Of a DNA stretch of 64,000 nt, positions 9,212-17,240 are shown one piece after another. Within the stretch, counting starts at the first letter, position 1, and the number at the start of each line of letters is the position of its first letter. The notes under the pieces were generated by a model. The model saw nothing but the letters and a program-made list of their open reading frames with translations. It made no database searches and was not told where the DNA came from. Origin of the DNA: Mycobacterium sp. 852014-52450_SCH5900713 (lineage in GTDB: Bacteria > Actinomycetota > Actinomycetes > Mycobacteriales > Mycobacteriaceae); the NCBI RefSeq assembly GCF_001667075.1, contig NZ_LZIL01000009.1, positions 62,001 through 126,000 of the forward strand, in the 5' to 3' direction. The translations under genes were made by a program, and so were the position numbers.

Positions 9212-9805
9212 TCACGGCTTGTCCTTTTTCAGAGTTGGAGCATCCGGCCGGAGATACCCGATCAAACACAAACAAATCAAAGCCATCCCCACAAAGGGCC
9301 ACCAAAGCGCGGCCACGCCGGCCGTTGTGAAGACGCCGATCGTGATGAATGACCTCATCCGCAACAACCTGCGCATTCGATCCGTGACTTCTTCAGGAGC
9401 GGGCCGGTCGACCACTTCCCAGCACAGTGCGAGATACGTGATGTTTACGAGCACGAACACGAACGCATATGAGGCCACGGGGGCAGCGGCGAACCTACTG
9501 TCGGCGATCCACTCGGTGGTTATCGGGATGAGCGAGACCGAGAACAAATGCGCGAAGTTCGACCACACCAGCCGCGGCGTCGCCAGCTCCGCATAGCCGA
9601 ACAGGTGATGATGGTTGACCCATACGATCGCGATGAACAAATAGCTGACCACATAGCTCAGGCCGGTGGGCCATAGCGGGATTAGGGCGCTGAAGCTGTG
9701 GGCGGTCGGAGGCTTGAGCTCCAGCACCAAGATCGTGATGAGCACCGCGAACACACCGTCGGAGAACGCTCCCACCCGGTCGGGACTGGATTTGCGCACA
9801 ACCAC
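9212..9805 (-). CDS. TMEM175-family (DUF1211) potassium-channel-like membrane protein
   Basis: 197 aa with about five to six transmembrane helices. The diagnostic FSDGVFAVLITILVLE motif at the N-terminus is the pore-lining helix of TMEM175/DUF1211 channels, and VWVNHHHLF and WSNFAHLFSVSLIPITTEW follow as in the family. GTG 9805 is preferred because a GAAGGGGG site lies just upstream and the longer ORF only adds residues shared with the antisense of the adjoining VOC gene. The stop is 2 nt before the HAD start, so the two genes form an operon. Confidence 0.8.
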   Translation of the reverse strand: MVVRKSSPDRVGAFSDGVFAVLITILVLELKPPTAHSFSALIPLWPTGLSYVVSYLFIAIVWVNHHHLFGYAELATPRLVWSNFAHLFSVSLIPITTEWIADSRFAAAPVASYAFVFVLVNITYLALCWEVVDRPAPEEVTDRMRRLLRMRSFITIGVFTTAGVAALWWPFVGMALICLCLIGYLRPDAPTLKKDKP

Positions 9806-9815
9806 TGCGCCCCCT

Positions 9816-10100
9816 TCAGGCTCGTTGATGGTTTCGTTCCTGCAACACCCACGCATTACCGTCGGGATCGCGGAAATCCGCAAAGCTCGCATAGTCAGTG
9901 CGGCCGCTAGCTGGGCCAGGAAGAAACCCGCCGCGCCAGCCACCGCACGTGTCCTTGTGCCGGGTGTCGCTGACCGTCACCCCGCGTCCCACAAGCTCCG
10001 CCCGGTAGCCTTCGATGTCGCAAACGACCAGGTAGAGACCTTGCAGCGAGCGATCGGGATCCGTAACAGGCACGACGACAACTTCGAGGGAAGCCTTCAT
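9816..10100 (-). pseudogene. VOC-family gene with an internal deletion
   Basis: Codes for 94 aa instead of the 130-150 aa usual for the family. The first strand (LEVVVVPVTDPDRS) joins directly to the second-half opening LQGLYLVVCDIEGYRAELVGRGV; the whole first helix, FYxxLGxR motif and following strands, roughly 40-45 residues, are missing. The second module is recognisable (SYASFADFRDPDGNAWVLQE). The frame stays open and the ATG overlaps the DUF427 stop (ATGA), so a product may still be made, but half of the metal site is gone. Called a degenerate gene. Confidence 0.6.
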
Positions 10101-10978
10101 GGGATCCCCGCGGTTGGTGTCTTCCCTAAGACCTCATCTGTGTCCAATCCGCGGTCGATGCCGTGGGGAATGACGGTCTGGCCTGGCTCGAGTTCAAGCT
10201 GTTCGCCGTCGAGGTAGACATCAATCTTATCCGGCTCGAAGGAAACCCAGTTCGCCACCCGCCTCACCTCGCGCCATGCGCTGAGGTAGGACCACGCCGC
10301 GCGTTTCCGGTCGCCGATATCGTAATAGGAGCAGATACCTTTGTAGGGGCAAAAGGTTTGCGTCTCAACAATTTCGAGAGCAGACTCGTCAATATCCTCG
10401 CGGGGCACATACCAGCGTGGCGCAAATCCTGACTCATAAAGCGCCAGCGGGTGCTGGGTATCGGCGATCACCCTGTCACCAGCACGAACAATCAGATGCC
10501 GTGCCGTGGAACGGATGTCGATGCGATGATAGGCGTCCGCGGCATGCCCGACGATGCGCTCGTCCTCTTCGTAAAAGGCGTCCATGGCGCGCCAGGCAAA
10601 CGCGAGACGCCCGTCGAGGTCCGATGCATAGGGCGGCAGACAAGTATGCCGCCAAGCTGCGTGGCTGGCCTCCCGCTCCGCGACCTTGATGGTGAACCAC
10701 TGCGTGCCACCAAGGTCCTGATGCTCTGTGACGCGATCCTCGGCCAACACGATGCCCGCCTCGATGTCGCCGAGCGGGAAGTAGGCGACCGGATAGCGAC
10801 CCGGCTCGTGCAACAGAACCACGTTCTCGCTGTCAGCGATCCACCTGTCCGCGAATTGCACTCGCATTCGCCTTCGCAGCGGCTCGGCGTACAGCAGTCG
10901 TCGTGGTAACGGCTGCTCGGTCAGGAATCGTCCCGCTGATCCGGTCGCAAGCGGACCTTGCTGCCATGCCAGCCCCAT
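10097..10978 (-). CDS. Tandem DUF427-domain protein
   Basis: 293 aa with two DUF427 folds: residues about 30-115 (RVQFADRWIADSENVVLLHE, YPVAYFPLGDIE, TQWFTIKV) and about 165-265 (HLIVRAGDRVIADTQHPLALYESG, WYVPREDID, TFCPYKGICSYYDIG). DUF427 proteins are small beta-barrels with a Trp/Cys-rich pocket; the biochemical role is not established. ATG 10978 is the first start. The only upstream partner is the dehydrogenase remnant 47 nt away, and the downstream partner is the truncated VOC gene, coupled by ATGA. Confidence 0.82.
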   Translation of the reverse strand: MGLAWQQGPLATGSAGRFLTEQPLPRRLLYAEPLRRRMRVQFADRWIADSENVVLLHEPGRYPVAYFPLGDIEAGIVLAEDRVTEHQDLGGTQWFTIKVAEREASHAAWRHTCLPPYASDLDGRLAFAWRAMDAFYEEDERIVGHAADAYHRIDIRSTARHLIVRAGDRVIADTQHPLALYESGFAPRWYVPREDIDESALEIVETQTFCPYKGICSYYDIGDRKRAAWSYLSAWREVRRVANWVSFEPDKIDVYLDGEQLELEPGQTVIPHGIDRGLDTDEVLGKTPTAGIP

Positions 10979-11024
10979 CGTCTAGTCCCTTCCCCGCGAA
11001 TTTCTTTGCTGGAACAGGCTTCTC

Positions 11025-12070
11025 TTATTGCATCACCACGACCATCTTGCCGCCGGCCTCCCCTGATTCCATCACGCGGTGCGCCTCGCGGATCTCGTCG
11101 AAGGCGAAGACGCGGGACGGCGTGGCCTCCAGCGTGCCGTCGGCGACCTGGCGTGCGATGTCTTGCAGGGGGACATCCGAGAGCGGAAAGCCGGGTGTCC
11201 CGAACACGAAGCTGCCGAAGAAGTTCCAGTTGACCCCGCTTGGCATGCGCAACAGCGGGTTGAAATTCCCGATCGGGTCCAGCCCGCCCAGCCATCCCGC
11301 CAGGCAGGCCGTTCCCTCGCGGCGCAGCATGTCGAGGGAATCCAGGATGGTGCTGTTGCCGACCAAGTCCAGGACGACATCGACCTGTTTGGCCTCCAGG
11401 AGATGGTCGGCCAGGTCGCGCCTTTCCAATTCGACGCGCGATGCGCCGAGCTCCTCGAGCATGGGAAACCGGCCGTGACTTCGCGCGGTGGCGATGACGC
11501 GCGAGCCGGCGGCGACGGCCATCTTGAGCGCGGCCTGCCCGAGCGACGAGGTCGCGCCGCGCAGGACCAGCGTCTGTCCCGACCTCAGGCCGAGGTTGCG
11601 GAAGAGGCATGTCCAAGCGACCGCGTAGGTTTCGGGCAGCGCGGCCAACTGTGCCCAGGGCAGCTCGGATTCGATGGCGGCGACGTTCGCCGCGCGCACG
11701 CGGGTGTACTGCGCGTAGCTGCCATTGATGGTTCGGCCGAGGCCGCCCATCAGCGCCGCCACTTTGCGCCCACGCGGAACTCACCGCTCGGGCACGAGTC
11801 GACGATGCCGACGCATTCGATGCCGCTGACCTCCGCGGCTTCGGCCCATTCGCCCCGGCGCATGTGCAGCTCGGCGTGATTGATGCCGAAGGCCTTGACT
11901 TCGATCACCACTTCGCCGTCCTTGGGCAACGGCTTTGGGATGTCGGTGTAGACCAGGCTGTCCAGGCCGCCGAATCCCTCCAGGATGATCGCCCGCATGG
12001 TTTCCCCGCCGGGCCGCTCACGGACTACGGCGGGTGCGGAGGGTAGCTCAGGTGCATTGGTGGTGGACAC
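11025..12070 (-). pseudogene. Zinc-type alcohol dehydrogenase/quinone reductase-like gene with a frameshift
   Basis: The N-terminal GroES-like half (MRAIILEGFGG, KAFGINHAELHMRRGEW, SGIECVGIVD) and the C-terminal Rossmann half (LRGATSSLGQAALKMAVAAG, VDVVLDLVGNS, GGKMVVVMQ) lie in different frames. Translation of the first half runs VGAKWRR then stop; the family continuation VGAKVAALMGGLG resumes if one G is restored at about 11761-11765. This is a single-base deletion or a sequencing error. Start GTG 12070 has a strong GGGAGGAG site; an internal ATG at 11998 matches the usual family start. Two TGGG-N8-CCCA sites precede it. Confidence 0.8.
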
Positions 12071-12151
12071 GTGGCGCTCCTCCCAAATATCCAGCGGGGG
12101 CGTGGGGATATCGGCGCGCCACCAGAACCGGTGAGCTGCCGCAGACCTCAC

Positions 12152-12167
12152 TGGGCCAACCAACCCA
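12152..12167. promoter_or_regulatory. TGGG-N8-CCCA dyad, copy 1
   Basis: TGGGCCAACCAACCCA lies about 82 nt upstream of the dehydrogenase start. It shares arms, spacer length and a central C with three other copies in this block (12174-12191, 13607-13624, 14676-14691). Probably bound by one of the neighbouring TetR proteins (inference). Confidence 0.6.
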
Positions 12168-12173
12168 ATTATT

Positions 12174-12191
12174 ATGGGCTAGCTATCCCAT
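12174..12191. promoter_or_regulatory. ATGGG-N8-CCCAT dyad, copy 2
   Basis: ATGGGCTAGCTATCCCAT has 5-bp perfect arms. It sits two helical turns (about 22-23 bp) from copy 1 in the gap between the first TetR stop and the dehydrogenase start, so both copies face the dehydrogenase promoter. Confidence 0.65.
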
Positions 12192-12213
12192 TCTGTCCAG
12201 AGAAGCGGTGCGC

Positions 12214-12888
12214 TTACTTGGATCGGGACGTGCCGCGGCGCCGCGTCGAGGTGGCTCGGCTCGCGCGCGTCTGCGCTGTGAAGGAGCGGACGTAGTCGAC
12301 GCCGGCGTTGACGGCGGCCCGCAGTGGTTCCCCATCCCCGGTGGCGTACGTCAGCATGGCGCCGCCTTGGTGGGCGACAACCAACGACACCGCCAGGTGC
12401 CGCGGATCGGCGTCGGGGCGCAGGTCGCCGCGCCGGCGCATCGCCATAAGACCGGTCTCGAACAGCTCAATCCACTGGTCATAACCTCTGGAGAGATCGT
12501 CGTGAATTTCGTCGTCGGCGTCGATCAGCTCGCCCGCCAAGGAGCCGTAGACGCAACCGCCGACGCGGTAGACGGCGTCTATGTCGGCGACGCAGGCGTC
12601 GGCCCAGGCCTGCAGGGCGTCGACGCTGTCCAGGGCGCCGAGCGGTGGCTGGGTGTGAAATGCCCGCACGTCTTCGCGGCGGGCGGCAACGACCTGACGG
12701 GTCAGCTCGCGTTTGTCGCGGAAGTAGTGCGCGATCTGTGAGCCGCCCACTCCGGCCGCGCGCCGTACCTGGTCGATGCTGGTGTTGGCGACGCCACGCT
12801 CGAACGTGAGCCGCGCGGCTGCATCAACGATCCGTGCGCGCGTCGCCAGTCCCTTGCGGGTGAATCGTCCCGGGCTTTCGGCATTCAC
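12214..12888 (-). CDS. TetR-family regulator, second of a tandem pair
   Basis: 224 aa. The N-terminal helix-turn-helix is at residues about 10-55 (TRKGLATRARIVDAAARLTFERGV, then VRRAAGVGGSQIAHYFRDKRELTRQV). The C-terminal ligand domain ends with a basic Arg/Ser tail. It resembles its upstream neighbour along its length (GSQxAHYFxDK, QGGxxLxY, RxAVNxGVDYVRSF versus RFAINYLRTF), so the two arose by duplication. GTG 12888 overlaps the upstream TetR stop by 4 nt, giving a coupled two-regulator operon. Probably represses the surrounding TGGG-N8-CCCA promoters. Confidence 0.88.
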   Translation of the reverse strand: MNAESPGRFTRKGLATRARIVDAAARLTFERGVANTSIDQVRRAAGVGGSQIAHYFRDKRELTRQVVAARREDVRAFHTQPPLGALDSVDALQAWADACVADIDAVYRVGGCVYGSLAGELIDADDEIHDDLSRGYDQWIELFETGLMAMRRRGDLRPDADPRHLAVSLVVAHQGGAMLTYATGDGEPLRAAVNAGVDYVRSFTAQTRASRATSTRRRGTSRSK

Positions 12889-13574
12889 GTGGCGGCCCTC
12901 GCGCGGCGCCGGGTACGCCGCGCCGGTCGCGGGGTTCGCTCGTCCGGATCGGTTGCGAAGGTGCGCAGGTAGTTGATCGCGAAGCGCACCGCGTCGGCGT
13001 GCGGCCATTCCGCCCGGTAGGTGAATGCCAAAGTGCCTCCGCCCTGATGGGCGGCGACGATGACCATCGCCAATCGTCGAGGGTCGGCGTTCGCGACCAA
13101 GGCGCCGCCATCCTTCATCCGCTGGATCGCTGCCTGGAGCAGATCGACCCACTGCCAATAGCCCGCCGCCAGCGTTTCACGCGTCGCGTGGTCGGACTTC
13201 GCCAGCTGGGCGGCAAGCGCGTGGTAGGTGGGTGTGCCGAAATATCCGATGCGCCTGAGGTATCGCATGTTGAGGTCGATCCACCGCTCGAAGTCTCCGA
13301 AAGAAGCCAGGCCACCCAGCTGGGGCTGCCGGTGGAAGTCGAGCACCACGCCGATCTGACGCCTGAGGACCGCGCGAATGAGCGCGCTCTTGTCGGCGAA
13401 GTAGTGGGCCAGCTGCGAACCGCTGACCGATGCCGCCTTGCGGACGTTTTCCATGTTCGCCGCGGACAGGCCCTCGGTGACGATCAGCTGGGCGGCCGCT
13501 TCCACGATGCGGTCCCGGGTGGCGCGCCCCTTGGCGGTCAACCGTTGTTCGTCTTGAACATCGGAATGGGCCAT
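12885..13574 (-). CDS. TetR-family regulator, first of a tandem pair
   Basis: 229 aa. The DNA-binding domain covers residues about 12-60 (TAKGRATRDRIVEAAAQLIVTEGL, VRKAASVSGSQLAHYFADKSALIRAV). The ligand domain has the conserved AHQGGGTLAFTYRAEWPHADA block, matched in the downstream paralogue. ATG 13574 is 33 nt from the ATGGG-N8-CCCAT dyad at 13607-13624, the natural position for autoregulation. The pair is flanked by an alcohol dehydrogenase-like gene and an alpha/beta hydrolase on the same strand. Confidence 0.88.
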   Translation of the reverse strand: MAHSDVQDEQRLTAKGRATRDRIVEAAAQLIVTEGLSAANMENVRKAASVSGSQLAHYFADKSALIRAVLRRQIGVVLDFHRQPQLGGLASFGDFERWIDLNMRYLRRIGYFGTPTYHALAAQLAKSDHATRETLAAGYWQWVDLLQAAIQRMKDGGALVANADPRRLAMVIVAAHQGGGTLAFTYRAEWPHADAVRFAINYLRTFATDPDERTPRPARRTRRRARAAT

Positions 13575-13606
13575 TGCGTCAGGCTAACCCGCGAGCCTTG
13601 GGAACT

Positions 13607-13624
13607 ATGGGATATCCAACCCAT
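13607..13624. promoter_or_regulatory. ATGGG-N8-CCCAT dyad, copy 3
   Basis: ATGGGATATCCAACCCAT lies in the promoter region of the tandem TetR operon, 33 nt before its first start codon. Arms and spacer are the same as copy 2. This supports autoregulation of the TetR pair. Confidence 0.65.
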
Positions 13625-13639
13625 TGATCCCGGAACCGG

Positions 13640-14512
13640 TCAGGCGGTCATGTCAACCTTGGTTAGGAAGCCGCGAATCAGCGCGGCGACGTCGTCCAGT
13701 GCGGACTCCAGCAGGAAGTGGCCGCCCTCAAGCAGGCGGATCTCGGCATCCGGCAGGTCGTCGGCGAACGCCTCGGCGCCGGCGGGACCAAAGATCTCGT
13801 CGCCGCGGCCCCACACCGCCAGCAGCGGTATCTGGCTGGCGCGCAAGTATTCGTGCAAGACCGGGTAGAGCGGCGCGTTGGTTGCATAGTCCCGCAACAA
13901 TTTCAGCTGCACCAGGTCGTTGCCCGGCCGCGATATGAGCGCGTAATCGTGGTGCCACGATTCGGGGTCGACGAGGGTCTCGTCGGCAACGCCGGTGACG
14001 TATTGCCATCGAGTGGCGTCCAGCGTGAGGAACTGCCGGACCGCGGCCTCCGTCTCCTGCGTTTGTTCGCGTTGGTATGCGCGCACGATCTTCCAGAAGC
14101 TGTCGACGAATCCCGCGTCGTAGCCGTTGCCGTTCTGGGTGATGATCGCGGTGATCGCCGACGGGTCGCGCAGCGCCAGCCGCCAGCCGATCGGCGCGCC
14201 GTAGTCCTGGACGTACATCGCGTACCGGTCGACGTCGACGGCGCGCAGCAATGCGGCAGTGAGGTCGGTCAGCGCGTCGAAGGTGTAGTCGAACTCCTGG
14301 ACGGACGGCGCGTCGGAAAGCCCGAAGCCCAGGTGATCCGGTGCGATGACGTGGTAGCGGTCGGCGAGCATCGGGATCAGATGGCGGAACATGTAGGAGC
14401 TGGTGGGAAACCCGTGCAAAAGCACCAGGGCGGGATGGTTCGGGTCGCCCGCGTGCCGGAAGAACAGCCGGTGACCGTCGACGGTGGCGTAACGATGATG
14501 GACAGCCGGCAT
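13640..14512 (-). CDS. Alpha/beta hydrolase, haloalkane dehalogenase/epoxide hydrolase type
   Basis: 290 aa. Oxyanion-hole motif HGFPTSSYMFR near residue 38, nucleophile elbow YVQDYGAPIGW with Asp as nucleophile near residue 107, candidate acid in GRGDEIFGP and catalytic His in LEGGHFLLES near residue 265. An Asp nucleophile places it with haloalkane dehalogenases and epoxide hydrolases, not with serine esterases. ATG 14512 gives the family N-terminus (HHRYATVDGHRLFFR). It is transcribed away from the MOSC fusion gene; the TGGG-N8-CCCA site at 14676 lies between them. Confidence 0.88.
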   Translation of the reverse strand: MPAVHHRYATVDGHRLFFRHAGDPNHPALVLLHGFPTSSYMFRHLIPMLADRYHVIAPDHLGFGLSDAPSVQEFDYTFDALTDLTAALLRAVDVDRYAMYVQDYGAPIGWRLALRDPSAITAIITQNGNGYDAGFVDSFWKIVRAYQREQTQETEAAVRQFLTLDATRWQYVTGVADETLVDPESWHHDYALISRPGNDLVQLKLLRDYATNAPLYPVLHEYLRASQIPLLAVWGRGDEIFGPAGAEAFADDLPDAEIRLLEGGHFLLESALDDVAALIRGFLTKVDMTA

Positions 14513-14675
14513 TGTTTTCCTCCTGGGATTCGCCCTCAAACAGCACGCGGCACCGGGCACACGTTCAGGAATCCACTGCCGCGCCGTTTTGGGTTGTGTC
14601 GCCCAGTATGCACCTGAGCGGGCACCGCGCAACAGTCCCACCTCCTGTTGCCCTCCGGCACGGAGCGGCATATTC

Positions 14676-14691
14676 TGGGCCGGCCGTCCCA
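14676..14691. promoter_or_regulatory. TGGG-N8-CCCA dyad, copy 4
   Basis: TGGGCCGGCCGTCCCA lies 24 nt before the MOSC fusion start and in the shared divergent region with the hydrolase. It repeats the arms, N8 spacer and central C of the three copies to the left, tying this promoter to the same regulator. Confidence 0.6.
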
Positions 14692-14714
14692 CTGGCGAAG
14701 CCCGGAGGTGAATA

Positions 14715-16418
14715 GTGGGCAAGCTGGTTTCGGTGAACGTCGGCCGCCCCAAGAACGTTCAGTGGCATCACAAGACCGTCTACACCGGGATCTGGAAAAC
14801 TCCTGTCGAGGGGCCGGTCATGGTGCGTCGCCTGAACATCGACGGCGACGGTCAGGGTGATCTCGGCGGCCACGGCGGCGAGCAGCGCGCTGTCATGGTG
14901 TATCAGACCGAGTCATATGACTTCTGGAAGAAATACCTGGGCCGCGACGACCTCGTGCCGGGCCACTTCGGGGAGAACTTCACCATCACTGGGCTGCCCG
15001 ACGACGAGGTGTGCATCGGTGACCGCTACCAAATCGGTGAAGCCGAGTTCGAGGTCACCCAGCCCCGCGTCACCTGCTTTCGGGTCGGAATGCGCCTCGA
15101 CGAACCAAGGATGCCGAACCTCCTTGTCTCCCAACGCCGGCCGGGATTTTACTTTCGGGTGATTTCCGAAGGACAGGTGCGTGCCGGCGATGACGTCGTG
15201 CGTACGCGCCGTGGTCGCCACGAGCTCAGCGTCGCCGACGTCGATGCGCTGTTGTACTTGCCGGACCGCGACCTCGAGCTACTCCACAAGATTGTCGACG
15301 TCCCCGCGCTCAGCCCGGGCTGGCAGCAGTCGTTCCGGGACATGCTCGCCTCACCGCAGGGACCGGCGTCCGAGCCTCCGACCGTGATACCGGCGTGGGA
15401 TGGGTTTCGGCCCTTACGGGTTAGGGGAGTGCGCCGGGAAAGCCCACAGGTGATGTCCATCGAACTGGAAGCCGAGGACCGTTCCGCGCTACCGGCGCCG
15501 CTGCCAGGGCAATATCTGACGGTGCGAATCCCCGGCGCGGGAGCCCCGGCGCCGCTGCGTAGTTACTCCCTCTCCGGGGACCCCGCCGCGGGGTACTACC
15601 GCATCAGCGTCAAGCGGGAAGAGCACGGACTGGTCAGCTCGTGGCTGCACTTGCACGTTCAGCCGGGCTCGGTCGTCGAGGCCGCCGCCCCGCGCGGAGA
15701 GTTCTGCCTCGCCGACGGCGGCGGCCCGGTGCTGCTGATGTCGGCGGGAATCGGCATCACACCCGTCTTGGCCATGCTGCACACGCTCGCCGAGGCCTGC
15801 AGCAGGCGCGACATCTGGTGGCTGCACACCACCCGTAACCGCGAAATGCAAGCTTTCGCAACCGAAGTCGCCAGCTTGATCAAATCTCTGCCGAGTGCTC
15901 GGCAGTCGGTGTTCTACACACAGACCCAAGGCCGTTTGGACCGCCCGGCCATCGCGGCGCTAGGTATCCCGGCCAATGCCACGGCATACCTGTGCGGCCC
16001 AACCCAGTTCATGAGCGACATGCGCGACGCACTCACCGCGGAGGGCCTGGCTCCTGAGCGGATCCACAGCGAGCTATTCGGCGCCCTGCCGTCGATCAAT
16101 CCGGGTATCGTCGACGGCGCTCCTCGCACGCCGCCGCACCCGCCGGCCGGACTTGCGGGAACGGGCCCGTCGATCACCTTCGCGCGCAGCGGCCTAACGG
16201 TCAACTGGTCATCCCAGTTCGGGAGCATCCTCGAGTTGGCCGAAGCTTGCGACGTGCCCACCCGGTTCTCCTGCCGCAGCGGCGTGTGTCATGTGTGCGT
16301 CACCGGAGTTGTCGCCGGCAGGGCCAGTTACGTGCAGCCGCCGCTGGAGCCGCCCGAGCAGGGGACCATACTCATCTGCTCGGCGGCCCCGGAGACCGAG
16401 CTGGTGCTGGACCTGTAG
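14715..16418 (+). CDS. MOSC domain - ferredoxin reductase - 2Fe-2S ferredoxin fusion protein
   Basis: 567 aa. Residues about 1-165 form a YiiM-type MOSC domain (GDLGGHGGEQRAVMVYQ, GHFGENFTITG, VTCFRVGMRL with the Cys expected to bind the molybdenum cofactor); 170-215 is the helical C-cap. Residues 235-465 are a ferredoxin-NADP reductase-like module with RSYSLSGDP for flavin and MSAGIGITPVLAMLHTL plus YLCGPTQFM for nucleotide. The C-terminus is a plant-type 2Fe-2S ferredoxin (FSCRSGVCHVC and a later ILICSA Cys). Expected to be a soluble NAD(P)H-driven molybdoenzyme or oxygenase-partner reductase. GTG start after GGAGGTG. Confidence 0.88.
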   Translation: MGKLVSVNVGRPKNVQWHHKTVYTGIWKTPVEGPVMVRRLNIDGDGQGDLGGHGGEQRAVMVYQTESYDFWKKYLGRDDLVPGHFGENFTITGLPDDEVCIGDRYQIGEAEFEVTQPRVTCFRVGMRLDEPRMPNLLVSQRRPGFYFRVISEGQVRAGDDVVRTRRGRHELSVADVDALLYLPDRDLELLHKIVDVPALSPGWQQSFRDMLASPQGPASEPPTVIPAWDGFRPLRVRGVRRESPQVMSIELEAEDRSALPAPLPGQYLTVRIPGAGAPAPLRSYSLSGDPAAGYYRISVKREEHGLVSSWLHLHVQPGSVVEAAAPRGEFCLADGGGPVLLMSAGIGITPVLAMLHTLAEACSRRDIWWLHTTRNREMQAFATEVASLIKSLPSARQSVFYTQTQGRLDRPAIAALGIPANATAYLCGPTQFMSDMRDALTAEGLAPERIHSELFGALPSINPGIVDGAPRTPPHPPAGLAGTGPSITFARSGLTVNWSSQFGSILELAEACDVPTRFSCRSGVCHVCVTGVVAGRASYVQPPLEPPEQGTILICSAAPETELVLDL

Positions 16419-16432
16419 CGAAAACCGTTGCG

Positions 16433-17173
16433 TCAGGCGGTGATCGCGCGTTGACCGCCGCTCACGGGCACCACAGCGCCGTTGACATAACTGGCGTCGG
16501 GAGAGCTGAGAAAGACGATTGCGCTCGCGATTTCACTCGGCTCGGCGGGCCGGCCGATCGCGGTGCTGGCCGCCACCGCCTCCAGCATGCCGGGTGTCGC
16601 GGTGGTGCCGGGGGTGTCGGTTGGTCCCGGCGCGATCGCGTTCACCCGCACTCCGGACCGGCCGAACTCGTCCGCCCAGACACGCGTCAGCAGCTCCAGG
16701 CCGGCCTTGGTAGCGCCATAGATGCCCGCGCCGCTGGCCGGCACCGACGCCGCGACGGTGCTCACGTTGACCACCGCGCCACCGCCGCGCTCCATCATCC
16801 CCGGCGCCAATTGCTGGACCAAAATGTAAGGGGCGCGCAGGTTCACATTCACGTGCTCGTCGAAGGCGGCGTCATCCGTCTCCACGGTGGTTCCGAATTT
16901 GTAGATTCCGGCATTGTTGATCAAGATGTCGACCGGCCCCGCCTCGGCCGCCAGGCGGCGCACGTCGTCGGGGTCGTTGAGGTCGGCCGCGACGAAACGG
17001 GCTCTCCCGCCGGCATTTTCGATCTCGCGGACGGTCTTCGCGCCGCGTTCGGCGTCGCGGCCGTGTACCACGACCTCAACCCCGCGTTCCGCGAGCTGGA
17101 GCGCGATTTCCTTGCCGATACCGGACGTGGCCCCGGTCACCAGCGCGGTGGAGCCGGCCATCGTTGCTGCCAT
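16433..17173 (-). CDS. Short-chain dehydrogenase/reductase
   Basis: 246 aa classical SDR. Cofactor motif TGATSGIGKEIA at residues about 13-24, structural NNAG near 85, catalytic Ser in VSTVAASVP, and YGATKAGLE with the Tyr/Lys pair near 153-157; PGPTDTPG follows. The basic pattern after the first strand (HGRDAERG) suggests NADP. ATG 17173 has a GGAGG site. Convergent with the MOSC fusion, and 68 nt downstream of the encapsulin stop. Upstream there is a GGTGAG...CTCACC inverted repeat at about 17190-17212. Substrate unknown. Confidence 0.88.
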   Translation of the reverse strand: MAATMAGSTALVTGATSGIGKEIALQLAERGVEVVVHGRDAERGAKTVREIENAGGRARFVAADLNDPDDVRRLAAEAGPVDILINNAGIYKFGTTVETDDAAFDEHVNVNLRAPYILVQQLAPGMMERGGGAVVNVSTVAASVPASGAGIYGATKAGLELLTRVWADEFGRSGVRVNAIAPGPTDTPGTTATPGMLEAVAASTAIGRPAEPSEIASAIVFLSSPDASYVNGAVVPVSGGQRAITA

Positions 17174-17240
17174 CGGATCCTGCCTCCAGGTGAGAAGTTC
17201 ACTTGCCTCACCGACAGCAGCCGCATCCCGGCTTTTATTC

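Noticed and set aside
17190..17212. GGTGAG...CTCACC repeat upstream of the SDR gene as an operator
   Set aside because: Arms are short and off-centre relative to the inner AAGT/ACTT pair; kept only as a note under the SDR.
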